Assembly: GCF_006440775.1 (NCBI RefSeq)
Contig: NZ_VFTZ01000007.1
Coordinates: 1-64,000 of the forward strand
Reading direction: 5' to 3'
Length of the DNA stretch: 64,000 nt
DNA from: Mesorhizobium sp. B2-7-2
GTDB taxonomy: Bacteria; Pseudomonadota; Alphaproteobacteria; Rhizobiales; Rhizobiaceae
Shown: positions 9,525 to 19,722 of the stretch, in pieces
How the letters are laid out: the number at the start of each line of letters is the position of its first letter
Position numbering within the stretch: position 1 is the first letter of the stretch
Translations under genes and position numbers: made by a program
Notes under the pieces: generated by a model
What the model was told of the DNA's origin: nothing
Databases searched by the model: none
What the model saw: only the letters and a program-made list of their open reading frames with translations

Positions 9525-11275
9525 TGCCCATCAAGGGGGGATTGATGGCGGCGACGCGACGGCTGCTTGTCGACCGGAGCGCGAATTTCGCCGTCATGAC
9601 CGCGCTGTGCACGCCGGTGGCGCTGGCGCTGACCGCCTTCGCGATCGACGAAGGTTCCCTTTACAACGAGCGCCGCGCCGCGCAGTCGATCGTCGACCTC
9701 GCCGCCATCACCGCGGCCTCGAACATCACCAACGCCCAGCAGGCGGTGCTGACCGCGCTCAGCGACAACGGCATCACCTCGGTCGCCGTGCAGCGACAGG
9801 GCACGACGGTGGCGCCGACCGCCAGCAAGGCCGTCGTCCAGGTCGTGCCGGGTCGCTACACGGGCATCAGCACCATTGCCGCCGGCAGCCGTTTCGAGGC
9901 GGGCAAGCTGCCCTACAATGCGGTCCAGGTAACGCTCAAGAAGCAGGGTACGCTTTATTTCGCCGGCTCGATCATGGCGCCACCCACTCTCGGCACGACC
10001 GCTATCGCCAGCGCGCAGCCGCAGGCGGCTTTTTCGGTCGGCTCGCGGCTCGCCAGCCTCAATGGCGGCATTCTCAACGCGCTTCTCGGCGGCCTTCTCG
10101 GCGGCAACATCTCGCTCAGCGTGATGGACTACAATTCACTGGTGTCGGCCGATGTCGACGTTCTTTCGTTCACCGATGCGCTGGCGACGCAACTGCATCT
10201 GACCGGCGTTTCCTACAACGACGTGCTCGCCTCCAAAGCAACGATCGGCCAGATCGCCACGGCAATGGCCAATGTGCCGGGGCTCGACCGCACAGCCAAA
10301 CTCGCTCTGCAGACCATGGCCTCCAGCGCCACCAATACGGTCAGGATTCCGCTCAGCACTCTCATCGATCTCGGCTCCGTCGGCGATCTCGGCATCGGGC
10401 AAAAGCCGGCCGGCCTCAACGTGACAGCCAGCGCGCTCAGCATGCTCACCGCGGCTGCCGCTCTGGCCAATGGCACGAATCAGGTCGCGGTCAATCTCGG
10501 CGCCACCATACCGGGGCTGGCATCGACGACGCTTGCGATCGCCATCGGCGAGCCGATGCAGAACTCGGCTTGGCTGGCGGTGGGAGAAGCCGGCACCGTG
10601 GTGCGCACGGCGCAGACCCGCATCAAGCTCAACGCCGATGTCACTGTCGGCAATTCCAATCTCGGCGGCGGCACCAGTCTTGTCGCCGTCCACCTGCCAC
10701 TCAATGTCGAAGTGGCCTATGCCGAAGCCAAGCTAACCGACATAACCTGCCCGACCGGGCCGTCGAGCATCAATGTCTCGATCGCCGCGCAGCCTGGCGT
10801 CGTCTCGGCGCATCTCGCCAACAGTAATGCCAGCGGCTTTGCCGACTTCGCCCAGCCGCAGTCCTTCTCCAACGCCGATATCGCGGACCTGAGGCTGTTG
10901 CTCATCCCGTTGCTGCAGGTGACAGGCTCGTCGGCCTTCTCGGTCACCAATATGGCGCCGACGAACCTGACCTTCAGCGCCACCGACATCGCCAACAAGA
11001 CGATCAAGACGGTGTCGACGAAGAACCTGACGCAGTCGCTCACGACATCGCTGGTCAACAACCTGTCGCTTTCGATCAATGCGCTGGGGCTAGGCCTCAA
11101 TGTGACCGCCCTGCTCGGCACGGTGAAACCGGCGGTGACGACACTGCTCAACGGCGTGACCGCGCCGGTCGACAGCCTGGTCTACAACGTTCTCGGGGCG
11201 CTTGGCGTCCGTGTCGGCGAGGCCGACGTCCGGGTGACCGGCGCGACGTGCGGGCGTTCGGTGCTGGTGCAGTAA
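9521..11275 (+). CDS. TadG-like protein with N-terminal Flp/Tad membrane segment
   Basis: A 584-residue protein starting with the TadG-type segment (DRSANFAVMTALCTPVALALTAFAIDEG): one membrane helix, then SLYNERRAAQSIVDLAAITAA, the usual stretch after it. The rest (about residues 60-584) is a long periplasmic or surface domain rich in Ala, Thr, Asn and Leu, of low complexity in places. The start codon overlaps the tadE-like stop (ATGA), so the two are translationally coupled and likely partners. It is convergent with the alpha-glucosidase gene, with only 8 bases between. Confidence 0.78.
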   Translation: MMPIKGGLMAATRRLLVDRSANFAVMTALCTPVALALTAFAIDEGSLYNERRAAQSIVDLAAITAASNITNAQQAVLTALSDNGITSVAVQRQGTTVAPTASKAVVQVVPGRYTGISTIAAGSRFEAGKLPYNAVQVTLKKQGTLYFAGSIMAPPTLGTTAIASAQPQAAFSVGSRLASLNGGILNALLGGLLGGNISLSVMDYNSLVSADVDVLSFTDALATQLHLTGVSYNDVLASKATIGQIATAMANVPGLDRTAKLALQTMASSATNTVRIPLSTLIDLGSVGDLGIGQKPAGLNVTASALSMLTAAAALANGTNQVAVNLGATIPGLASTTLAIAIGEPMQNSAWLAVGEAGTVVRTAQTRIKLNADVTVGNSNLGGGTSLVAVHLPLNVEVAYAEAKLTDITCPTGPSSINVSIAAQPGVVSAHLANSNASGFADFAQPQSFSNADIADLRLLLIPLLQVTGSSAFSVTNMAPTNLTFSATDIANKTIKTVSTKNLTQSLTTSLVNNLSLSINALGLGLNVTALLGTVKPAVTTLLNGVTAPVDSLVYNVLGALGVRVGEADVRVTGATCGRSVLVQ

Positions 11276-11283
11276 GACAACCG

Positions 11284-12939
11284 TCAGCCAATCCTGCCGA
11301 CGAAACTGCCCAGAGGCGCCAGCGCCAGCACGCTGTCCTCGACAACACCTGTAAGAACGCCGGCGGCGTCAACGTCAAATGCCGTTATCTCGGCCTCGCC
11401 GATCTCGGTGGGCAGCGCCCAGCCTGTAGCCTCGGTCGAGAAATTGAAAACGCAAAGCAGCCTTTCGTCGTCGCACTCACGGAGGAAAGCAAGCACATCG
11501 CCCTCGGCCTCGAGAAAGCGAACCGAGCCGGCAATCAGTGCCGGATGGCTCTTGCGCAAGGCGAGCATCGAGCGATAGGCGGCAAGCACCGACCGTTCCT
11601 CGCCATTCTGGACGTCGACTGCCCGGGCGCGATGCGCCTGTGGCACCGGCAGCCAGGGCTTGGCCGTGGAGAAGCCGCCATTGTCCGCCTCCGCCTGCCA
11701 GACCATCGGGGTGCGGCAACCGTCCCTGCCCTTCACGCCGGGCCAGAAGCGGATGCCGACGGGATCGCGCAGATCCTCATACGCTAGCTCCGCCTCCTCC
11801 AGCCCCAGTTCCTCGCCCTGATAGAGGCAGATCGAACCGCGCAGGCAGGCAAGCAGCGCGATCGAGAACTTCGCCACCGCGTCCGGGCTTTCCCCGGGCC
11901 GCGTCCAGCGGCTGACATGGCGTACGACATCATGATTGGAAAAGGCCCAGCAGACCCAGCCGTCCGGGGCAGTCGTCTCGAACGCCTCGACGCAGCCGCG
12001 CACATGGGCGGCGGAAAATTGCGGGCTGAGCAGGTCGAACGTGTAGCACATCTGCAATTTGTCGCCGCCCGATACGTAGGCGGCGAGCGTCTGCAAGGAC
12101 CGCTCCTCGTCACCCACCTCGCCGACCGCGGCGCGGTCTGGATATTGGTCGAGCAGCGCGCGGAAGCGTTTCAGGAAGTCGAGGTTTTCGGGCCGCGTCT
12201 TGTCGAAAAGATGCTCCTGGAAGGCGTAGGTGCTGGTGGCGCCATTGGTGCCGGCGACACTTGCGGCCAAGGGCGGGTTGTCACGTAGCCAGCGGTCGTG
12301 GACATAGTAGTTGACCGTGTCCAGCCGGAAGCCGTCGACGCCGCGCTCCAGCCAGAAGCGCACGGTGTCCAAAAGCGCATCCTGAACGTCCGGATTGTGG
12401 AAGTTCAGATCCGGCTGCGCGGCCAGGAAATTGTGCATGTAGCATTGCCGGCGGGTAGCGTCCCATTCCCAGGCCGGCCCGCCGAACAGCGATTGCCAGT
12501 TGTTGGGCGCGCTGCCATCCGGCCTGGCGTCGGCCCAGACATACCAGTCGGCCTTGGCATTGTCGCGGCTGGCGCGGCTCTCGACGAACCATTCATGCTT
12601 GTCGGAAGAATGCGAGATCACCTGGTCGATGATGAGTTTCAGGCCGAGCCGATGCGCCTCGGCGAGTAGCACGTCGAAATCTTCCAGGCTGCCGAACATC
12701 GGATCGACGTCGCGATAGTCGGATACATCGTAGCCCATGTCGGCCATCGGCGACTTGAAGAAGGGCGACAGCCAGACGGCGTCGACGCCGAGCGACGCGA
12801 CATGGGCGAGCCGCGCGGTGATGCCCTTGAGGTCGCCGCTGCCATCGCCGGTTGTGTCCTGGAAGGAGCGTGGGTAGACCTGGTAGATGACGCAGCCACG
12901 CCACCATTCGCTCCCTTGCCCGGAATTTTCGGCAGCCAT
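11284..12939 (-). CDS. Alpha-glucosidase, GH13 (oligo-1,6-glucosidase/maltodextrin type)
   Basis: A 551-residue GH13 enzyme with the conserved order VIYQVYPRSFQD, the nucleophile region GFRLDTVNYY, the acid/base GEVGDEERS and SNHDVVRH. It probably hydrolyses short alpha-glucans to glucose at the end of glycogen breakdown. It is the seventh and last gene of the glycogen operon. ATG at 12939 shares one base with the glgX stop (TGATG), which supports this start; upstream in-frame codons lie inside glgX. The exact linkage preference cannot be fixed from sequence. Confidence 0.9.
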   Translation of the reverse strand: MAAENSGQGSEWWRGCVIYQVYPRSFQDTTGDGSGDLKGITARLAHVASLGVDAVWLSPFFKSPMADMGYDVSDYRDVDPMFGSLEDFDVLLAEAHRLGLKLIIDQVISHSSDKHEWFVESRASRDNAKADWYVWADARPDGSAPNNWQSLFGGPAWEWDATRRQCYMHNFLAAQPDLNFHNPDVQDALLDTVRFWLERGVDGFRLDTVNYYVHDRWLRDNPPLAASVAGTNGATSTYAFQEHLFDKTRPENLDFLKRFRALLDQYPDRAAVGEVGDEERSLQTLAAYVSGGDKLQMCYTFDLLSPQFSAAHVRGCVEAFETTAPDGWVCWAFSNHDVVRHVSRWTRPGESPDAVAKFSIALLACLRGSICLYQGEELGLEEAELAYEDLRDPVGIRFWPGVKGRDGCRTPMVWQAEADNGGFSTAKPWLPVPQAHRARAVDVQNGEERSVLAAYRSMLALRKSHPALIAGSVRFLEAEGDVLAFLRECDDERLLCVFNFSTEATGWALPTEIGEAEITAFDVDAAGVLTGVVEDSVLALAPLGSFVGRIG

Positions 12940-14936
12940 CACAAGCCCTTCCCGTTGCGCGATTGAGCGGCACGCCGCTCGATCATGAAATTGACGCTTC
13001 GGCCGGGCAGCGGCCGCGCAAGATCGACCGGCTGCGCCTCGATCGCCGGGCGCCACTCGTAGCCGTCCCGGACCGGCAAGGTGAAGACGCATTGGCGGCG
13101 GTCGCCATTGACCATGACGGCGAGGCGACTGCCTCCGCTATCGCTGAGCATCATGACGAGGCGATGTCGATCGGGATCGTTCCACTCCGTGTCGCCAAGC
13201 GGCGCGCCCGTCTCCGTCAGCCACTCGACATCCGGAATGGCCGAAGCATCGGCCGGCTTTCCGGTCAGGAAATGCGTGTCCGACAGCGCGGGCAAGGCAC
13301 GACGTATTGCAGAGAGCGATGAGGCATATCGCTCCAACGCCTGATCGCGGCCGGCCCAGTCCAGCCAGGTGATGGCGTTGTCCTGCGCATAGGCGTTGTT
13401 GTTGCCTTTTTGCGTGCGGCCGAACTCGTCGCCGGCGGTCAGCATGATGGTGCCGCGCGAGGCGAAGAGTGTCGCCAGCAGCGCGCGCTGGTCGTCGAAG
13501 CGCGCCTTGGCAATCGCTGCGTCGTCCGTCTCGCCCTCGGCGCCGTTGTTCCATGACAAATTGTCGTTGTGGCCGTCGCGATTGTGCTCGCCATTGGCCT
13601 CATTGTGCTTGCGCTCGTAGGCGACGATGTCGGCCAGGGTCATGCCGTCATGCGCGGCGATGAAATTGACCGTGCGGCTTGCCGGGTGGCCCTCCCTGCC
13701 GAAGACATCGGAGGAACCCGCAAGCCGGGTGGCCAAGGCGCCGATCGCGCCGGTATCGCCGCGCCAGAAGCGCTTGACATCGTCGCGGTAGCGATCGTTC
13801 CATTCCAGATATGGCGGCCGGAAATTGCCGAGCTGGTAGCCGTTCGGACCGATGTCCCAGGGCTCGGCGATCAGCACGCGGTCGGCGAGCCCGGGATCGC
13901 CGAAAATGGCCCGAAGCAGCGGCGCTTCCGGGTCGAAGGCGCCGTCGACGCGGCCGAGCACCGGCGCCAGATCGAAGCGGAAGCCGTCGACGCCGGCCAA
14001 GCTAACGAAGTGGCGCAGCGTATCGAGCACCATCTCGCGCATCACCGGATGGTCGCAGGCGACAGTGTTGCCGGTGCCGGTGTCATTGATCAGGCTGCCA
14101 TCCGGCCGATGCCGGTAGTAAGCCAGCGCATCGAGCCCGCGCAGCGACAAAGTCGGCCCGAGCCGGTCGCTTTCGCCGGTGTGATTGAAGACGAGGTCGA
14201 GGATGGTGCCGATGCCGGCCTGGCGCAGAGCGGCGACGGTGCCGCGCAGTTCCTCGAGACCGCCGGGCGCAAGGCGCGGATCGAGCGCCATGAAGGTGAC
14301 GGGATTGTAGCCCCAGGCGTTGCTCAGCCCCAATGGCGGCAGATGCCGCTCGTCGATCGATGCGGTGACCGGCATCAATTCGACGGCCGACACACCGAGA
14401 CGCTTCAGGTGCTCGACGACAGCCGGATGGGTGAGCGCCGCGATGGTGCCGCGCTGGGTTTCCGGCACGTCCGGATGCAGCTTGGTGAAGGAGCGGACAT
14501 TGAGCTCGTAGATCAGCCCGCCTGGCCGGAACAGCGGCGGCTGGGGCGGCACCGGTTTGGGCAGTAAACGCGCGATCGCCTTCGGCATCAGCGGAGCGGT
14601 GTCGGCGCCTTCGTTGCGTTTGGCGGCAAGCCGCCAATGATATTGGTATGGACGATCGACCTCGACGGCATAGGGGTCGGCGAGAAGCTTGTTCGGGTCG
14701 AACCACAGGCCGCGCTCCGGCGCATAGTCGCCGTCGGCGCGGAAACCGTAACGCGCGCCGTCGCCAAGGCCGGAGACAAGGAGCGCGTGCACGCCCCCGC
14801 CATCCGGGTTAAGCTCCAGCCGGTCGGTTTCAAGCGCGCCGGTGTCGTCGAAGATCGAGACCCACAGGCGTCTCGCCGATGACGACCAGGCGGCAAAGCG
14901 GATGCCTTCGGGGGTGATGGTGGCGCCGAGGGTCAT
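12939..14936 (-). CDS. glgX: Glycogen debranching enzyme GlgX
   Basis: A 665-residue protein with an N-terminal CBM48 domain (about residues 5-100) and a GH13 isoamylase-type barrel: NAWGYNPVTFMALDPR, nucleophile region GFRFDLAPVLG, AEPWDIGPNGYQLGNF and AAHDGMTLADIVAYE. It removes alpha-1,6 branches from phosphorylase-limit glycogen, complementing GlgP in the same operon. ATG 14936 is preceded at 5 bases by GGGGGAG, which lies inside the arm of a palindromic repeat (14942-15101). An upstream in-frame ATG at 15086 would place that repeat in the coding region and is rejected. Confidence 0.94.
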   Translation of the reverse strand: MTLGATITPEGIRFAAWSSSARRLWVSIFDDTGALETDRLELNPDGGGVHALLVSGLGDGARYGFRADGDYAPERGLWFDPNKLLADPYAVEVDRPYQYHWRLAAKRNEGADTAPLMPKAIARLLPKPVPPQPPLFRPGGLIYELNVRSFTKLHPDVPETQRGTIAALTHPAVVEHLKRLGVSAVELMPVTASIDERHLPPLGLSNAWGYNPVTFMALDPRLAPGGLEELRGTVAALRQAGIGTILDLVFNHTGESDRLGPTLSLRGLDALAYYRHRPDGSLINDTGTGNTVACDHPVMREMVLDTLRHFVSLAGVDGFRFDLAPVLGRVDGAFDPEAPLLRAIFGDPGLADRVLIAEPWDIGPNGYQLGNFRPPYLEWNDRYRDDVKRFWRGDTGAIGALATRLAGSSDVFGREGHPASRTVNFIAAHDGMTLADIVAYERKHNEANGEHNRDGHNDNLSWNNGAEGETDDAAIAKARFDDQRALLATLFASRGTIMLTAGDEFGRTQKGNNNAYAQDNAITWLDWAGRDQALERYASSLSAIRRALPALSDTHFLTGKPADASAIPDVEWLTETGAPLGDTEWNDPDRHRLVMMLSDSGGSRLAVMVNGDRRQCVFTLPVRDGYEWRPAIEAQPVDLARPLPGRSVNFMIERRAAQSRNGKGL

Positions 14937-14941
14937 GCAGG

Positions 14942-15101
14942 CTCCCCCTTCTCCCCTTGTGGGAGAAGGTGGATCGGCGCGCAGCGCCGGTGTTGGAAGA
15001 AATGAGGCGCCGGCGATGCGAGCGCCGGTTTGGGCCAAGCTGGAGCACCCCTCATCCGTCGCCTTCGGCGACACCTTCTCCCACAAGGGGAGAAGGGGGA
15101 G
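14942..15101. repeat. 160-bp intergenic element with perfect 29-bp inverted ends
   Basis: The left arm (14942-14970) and right arm (15073-15101) are exact reverse complements over 29 bp, with a 102-bp centre that contains further GC-rich partial palindromes. It sits inside the operon between pgm and glgX. The arm nearer glgX reads AGAAGGGGGAG on the transcribed strand and supplies the glgX Shine-Dalgarno sequence. This is the form of a rhizobial intergenic mosaic/palindromic element. It encodes nothing of its own. Confidence 0.85.
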
Positions 15102-15117
15102 TCGCGCCGCACCACCC

Positions 15118-16749
<1,632 letters not shown>

Positions 16750-18195
16750 TCAGGCAGCCCTTTTTGAAAGCAGCAAGCGATAGAGTTCGACGTATTTTTC
16801 GGCGCTCTTGTCCCAGGAGACATCGGCCTTCATGCCCTGGCGCTGGATCGAGGCCCAGGTCGCGGGCCGCGCATGCTGCTCGACCAGCCGCTGGATGGCA
16901 TGAAGCATCGCGGCACCATTGTTGGGCGCGAACTGGAAGCCGGTGGCGACGCCGGCCGACAAGGCGGCCTCGTTGGCGTCGATGATGGTGTCGGCCAGAC
17001 CGCCTGTCCTGGCGACGACCGGCACGCAGCCATAGCGCAGGCCATAGAGCTGAGTGAGACCGCAGGGCTCGAAGCGCGAGGGGATGATGATGGCGTCGCA
17101 GCCGCCTTGCATGACGTGCGAAAGGTCTTCGTCGTAACCGACGACGACGCCGACGCGGCCGCGATGGCGGGCGGCGGCGGCAAGCAGCGTGCCTTCGAGG
17201 CCGGCGTCGCCGGAGCCGAGGATCGCCAGCCGCGCGCCGGCGGCGACGATGCCGTCGACGACCGCGGCCAGGATGTCCATGCCCTTCTGCCAGGTCAGCC
17301 GGCTGATGACGCAGACGATCGGGCTGCCATCCGCTTCCAGGCCGAAGCGCTCTTCGACCGCCTTGCGGTTCTTGCCGCGCGCCGCAAGCGTCTCGGCCGA
17401 ATAATTGGCGACCAGATGCTTGTCGGTCTGCGGGTTCCAGATGTCGACGTCGATGCCGTTGACGATGCCGTAGAGATCGGTGGAGCGCATGTTTATCAGC
17501 CCGTCGAGACCCATGCCGAATTCGGGCAAGCGGATTTCCTGCGCATAGGTCGGGCTGACCGTAGTGATGGCCCAGGCGGCTTGCAGGCCGGCCTTGAGAA
17601 AGCCGACGCCGCCATAATATTCGACGCCGTCCAGTTGCATCGCCACGCTCGGCAGGCCGAGCTCGCCGAAAATGCCCGCGCCGAACTGACCTTGGAAGGC
17701 GAGGTTGTGCACGGTGATCAGCGACGGCACGCCGACCGCCTTGCCGTAGCGCATATAGGCAAGCGTCATCGCCGACTGCCAGTCATGGGCATGCACGATG
17801 TCGGGTTGGTAACCGGAGATCGCGCCGCCGGCAATGTCGCCGCCGGCCTGGCTGAGCGCGGCGAAGCGGCGCCAGTTGTCCGGCCAGTCGGCGCCGGAGG
17901 CGGTGCCGTAAGGGCCGCCCTGGCGATCGAAGAGATGCGGCGCGTCCAAAACGAAGAGATCGAGATCGCCGATCTTGACGGCATGGATCGAAGCCTTAGC
18001 GCCCTGCAGCAGCGGATATTGGTAGACCGCCTTCTTCTTGGCGAAGGCCGCCATCACCACGGGATAGCCGGGAACCAGCGTGCGCATCGCCACGCCCTTG
18101 CCGGCAAGCGCGATCGGCAAGGCGCCGGTGACGTCGGCAAGGCCGCCGGTCTTGATCAGCGGGAAGATTTCGGGCGTGACCGACAGAACCTGCAT
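16750..18195 (-). CDS. glgA: Glycogen synthase (ADP-glucose type)
   Basis: A 481-residue GT5 enzyme that extends alpha-1,4-glucan from ADP-glucose. The N-terminal ADP-glucose site [13 protein letters not shown] and the C-terminal [18 protein letters not shown] plus RTGGLADT are intact. ATG 18195 has GGAG just upstream and is preferred to a GTG at 18204. The space between this gene and glgC is filled by a tandem repeat array. Confidence 0.96.
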   Translation of the reverse strand: MQVLSVTPEIFPLIKTGGLADVTGALPIALAGKGVAMRTLVPGYPVVMAAFAKKKAVYQYPLLQGAKASIHAVKIGDLDLFVLDAPHLFDRQGGPYGTASGADWPDNWRRFAALSQAGGDIAGGAISGYQPDIVHAHDWQSAMTLAYMRYGKAVGVPSLITVHNLAFQGQFGAGIFGELGLPSVAMQLDGVEYYGGVGFLKAGLQAAWAITTVSPTYAQEIRLPEFGMGLDGLINMRSTDLYGIVNGIDVDIWNPQTDKHLVANYSAETLAARGKNRKAVEERFGLEADGSPIVCVISRLTWQKGMDILAAVVDGIVAAGARLAILGSGDAGLEGTLLAAAARHRGRVGVVVGYDEDLSHVMQGGCDAIIIPSRFEPCGLTQLYGLRYGCVPVVARTGGLADTIIDANEAALSAGVATGFQFAPNNGAAMLHAIQRLVEQHARPATWASIQRQGMKADVSWDKSAEKYVELYRLLLSKRAA

Positions 18196-18234
18196 GCGCT
18201 CCACATTCCGATCTCAAGATGACAGCTCAAAGTG

Positions 18235-18420
18235 ACAATCTGTTGATCTAGTCGTCAGCTTGCTGATCGACCCGACAGCTTGCTGATCGACCCCGCCAGC
18301 TTGCTGATCGACCTGGCAGCTTGCCGATCGAGCCTATCAGGCCGACAGCTTGTTGATCGACCCTACGGGATCGACAGCTTGCCGATCGACCCTACGGGGT
18401 CGACAGCTTGTTGATCATGT
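18235..18420. repeat. Tandem repeat array derived from the 3' end of glgC
   Basis: Seven copies of a 17-bp core close to CAGCTTGCTGATCGACC begin at 18256, 18276, 18297, 18317, 18346, 18375 and 18404, plus a degenerate copy at about 18235. Spacing is 20/21 bp for the copies nearer glgA and 29 bp for those nearer glgC. The copy at 18404 is coding and specifies the last GlgC residues (MINKLST), so the array looks like repeated duplication of the glgC end into the glgC-glgA gap. Confidence 0.9.
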
Positions 18421-19660
18421 CCTGCGTGATCAGGCAGATGCCCTTTTCCGAAACGCGAAAACGCTTGGCGTCGAGCGCCGGATCCTCGCCCACCACAAGC
18501 CCTTCCGGGATGTGGACGCCGTGGTCGATGACGACGCGCTTGAGGTTCGCGTTGCGGCCGACCTGGACGTCGGGCAGCATCACCACTTCCTCGAGCTTGG
18601 AATAGGAATTGATGCGCGCGCCGGTAAAGATCAGGCTGCGGCGCAGCGAGGCGCCGGAAACGATGCAGTCGCCGGAGACCAGCGAGGAGATCGCCTCGCC
18701 GCGGCGGCCGTCCTCGTCATGCACGAACTTTGCCGGCGGCTTCAACTCGGCATAGGTCCAGATCGGCCAGTCGCGGTCGTAGAGGTCGAGCTCGGGCGTG
18801 ATGTCGGTGAGGTCGATATTGGCTTCCCAATAGGCGTCCACAGTTCCGACGTCGCGCCAATAGGGTTCGGCCTCGTGCGAGGAACGCACGCAGGATTTTG
18901 CGAAGCGGTGGGCGATCGCCTTACCGTGCTGCACGATATAGGGGATGATGTCCTTGCCGAAGTCGCGGCTGGAGCCGGGTTCGGCGGCGTCGCGGCGCAG
19001 CTGCTCCATCAGGAACTTGGTCTTGAAGACATAGATGCCCATCGAGGCCAGGGCGAATTCCGGCTTGTCCGGAATGCCGGGCGGATCGGCCGGCTTTTCG
19101 ACGAAAGCGATGATGTTGTCCTTCTTGTCGACATGCATGACGCCGAAGCCGGTCGCCTCCATGCGCGGCACTTCCAGGCAGCCGACGGTGACGTCGGCGC
19201 CGGCGTCGACATGCTGGCGCAGCATCAGTTCGTAATCCATCTTATAGATGTGGTCGCCGGCGAGAATAACCATGTATTCGGGGCCGTAGGCCTCGATGAT
19301 GTCGATGTTCTGGTAGACGGCGTCGGCCGTGCCTTCATACCACTGCGTTTCCGAGACGCGCTGCGATGCAGGCAGGATGTCGAAGCTTTCGTTTCGCTCG
19401 GGCCGCAGGAAGTTCCAGCCGCGCTGCAGGTGGCGGATCAGCGAGTGCGCCTTATACTGGGTGGCGACGCCGAGGCGGCGGATGCCGGAGTTGAGCGCAT
19501 TGGAGAGGGCGAAATCGATGATGCGCGTCTTGCCGCCGAAATAGACCGCCGGCTTGGCGCGCCGGTCGGTCAGCTCCCTGAGGCGGCTGCCGCGGCCGCC
19601 GGCCAGCACATAGGCCATGGCATCGCGTGCCAGCGGCTGGGTTCTTCTGATCTCTGCCAT
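18392..19660 (-). CDS. glgC: Glucose-1-phosphate adenylyltransferase
   Basis: A 422-residue enzyme, the usual length, that makes ADP-glucose from glucose-1-P and ATP, the committed step of glycogen synthesis. It has the nucleotidyltransferase start [21 protein letters not shown] and the left-handed beta-helix C-terminal domain seen in the family. ATG 19660 is preceded by GGGAGGGT at a good distance; upstream ATGs overlap glgB and are not used. Its last codons lie in a repeat unit that is reiterated downstream. Allosteric control by glycolytic intermediates is known for the family, not visible here. Confidence 0.96.
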   Translation of the reverse strand: MAEIRRTQPLARDAMAYVLAGGRGSRLRELTDRRAKPAVYFGGKTRIIDFALSNALNSGIRRLGVATQYKAHSLIRHLQRGWNFLRPERNESFDILPASQRVSETQWYEGTADAVYQNIDIIEAYGPEYMVILAGDHIYKMDYELMLRQHVDAGADVTVGCLEVPRMEATGFGVMHVDKKDNIIAFVEKPADPPGIPDKPEFALASMGIYVFKTKFLMEQLRRDAAEPGSSRDFGKDIIPYIVQHGKAIAHRFAKSCVRSSHEAEPYWRDVGTVDAYWEANIDLTDITPELDLYDRDWPIWTYAELKPPAKFVHDEDGRRGEAISSLVSGDCIVSGASLRRSLIFTGARINSYSKLEEVVMLPDVQVGRNANLKRVVIDHGVHIPEGLVVGEDPALDAKRFRVSEKGICLITQDMINKLSTP

Positions 19661-19722
19661 TCTGTTACCCTCCCAAACAAGCTGCCCGGACTGTGCAAGA
19701 GCAGGATGAGACATCATCTGCT

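Noticed and set aside
13569..14567. Long plus-strand open frame opposite glgX
   Set aside because: It is a shadow of a gene with clear GH13 motifs and has no recognisable family or ribosome-binding site.
16873..18222. 449-codon plus-strand open frame opposite glgA
   Set aside because: Antisense to a full-length glycogen synthase gene; composition typical of a shadow.
18235..18420. Possible CRISPR array between glgC and glgA
   Set aside because: Repeat cores are only 17 bp, the gaps are 3 to 12 bases and similar to one another, and the units derive from glgC coding sequence. There are no cas genes.
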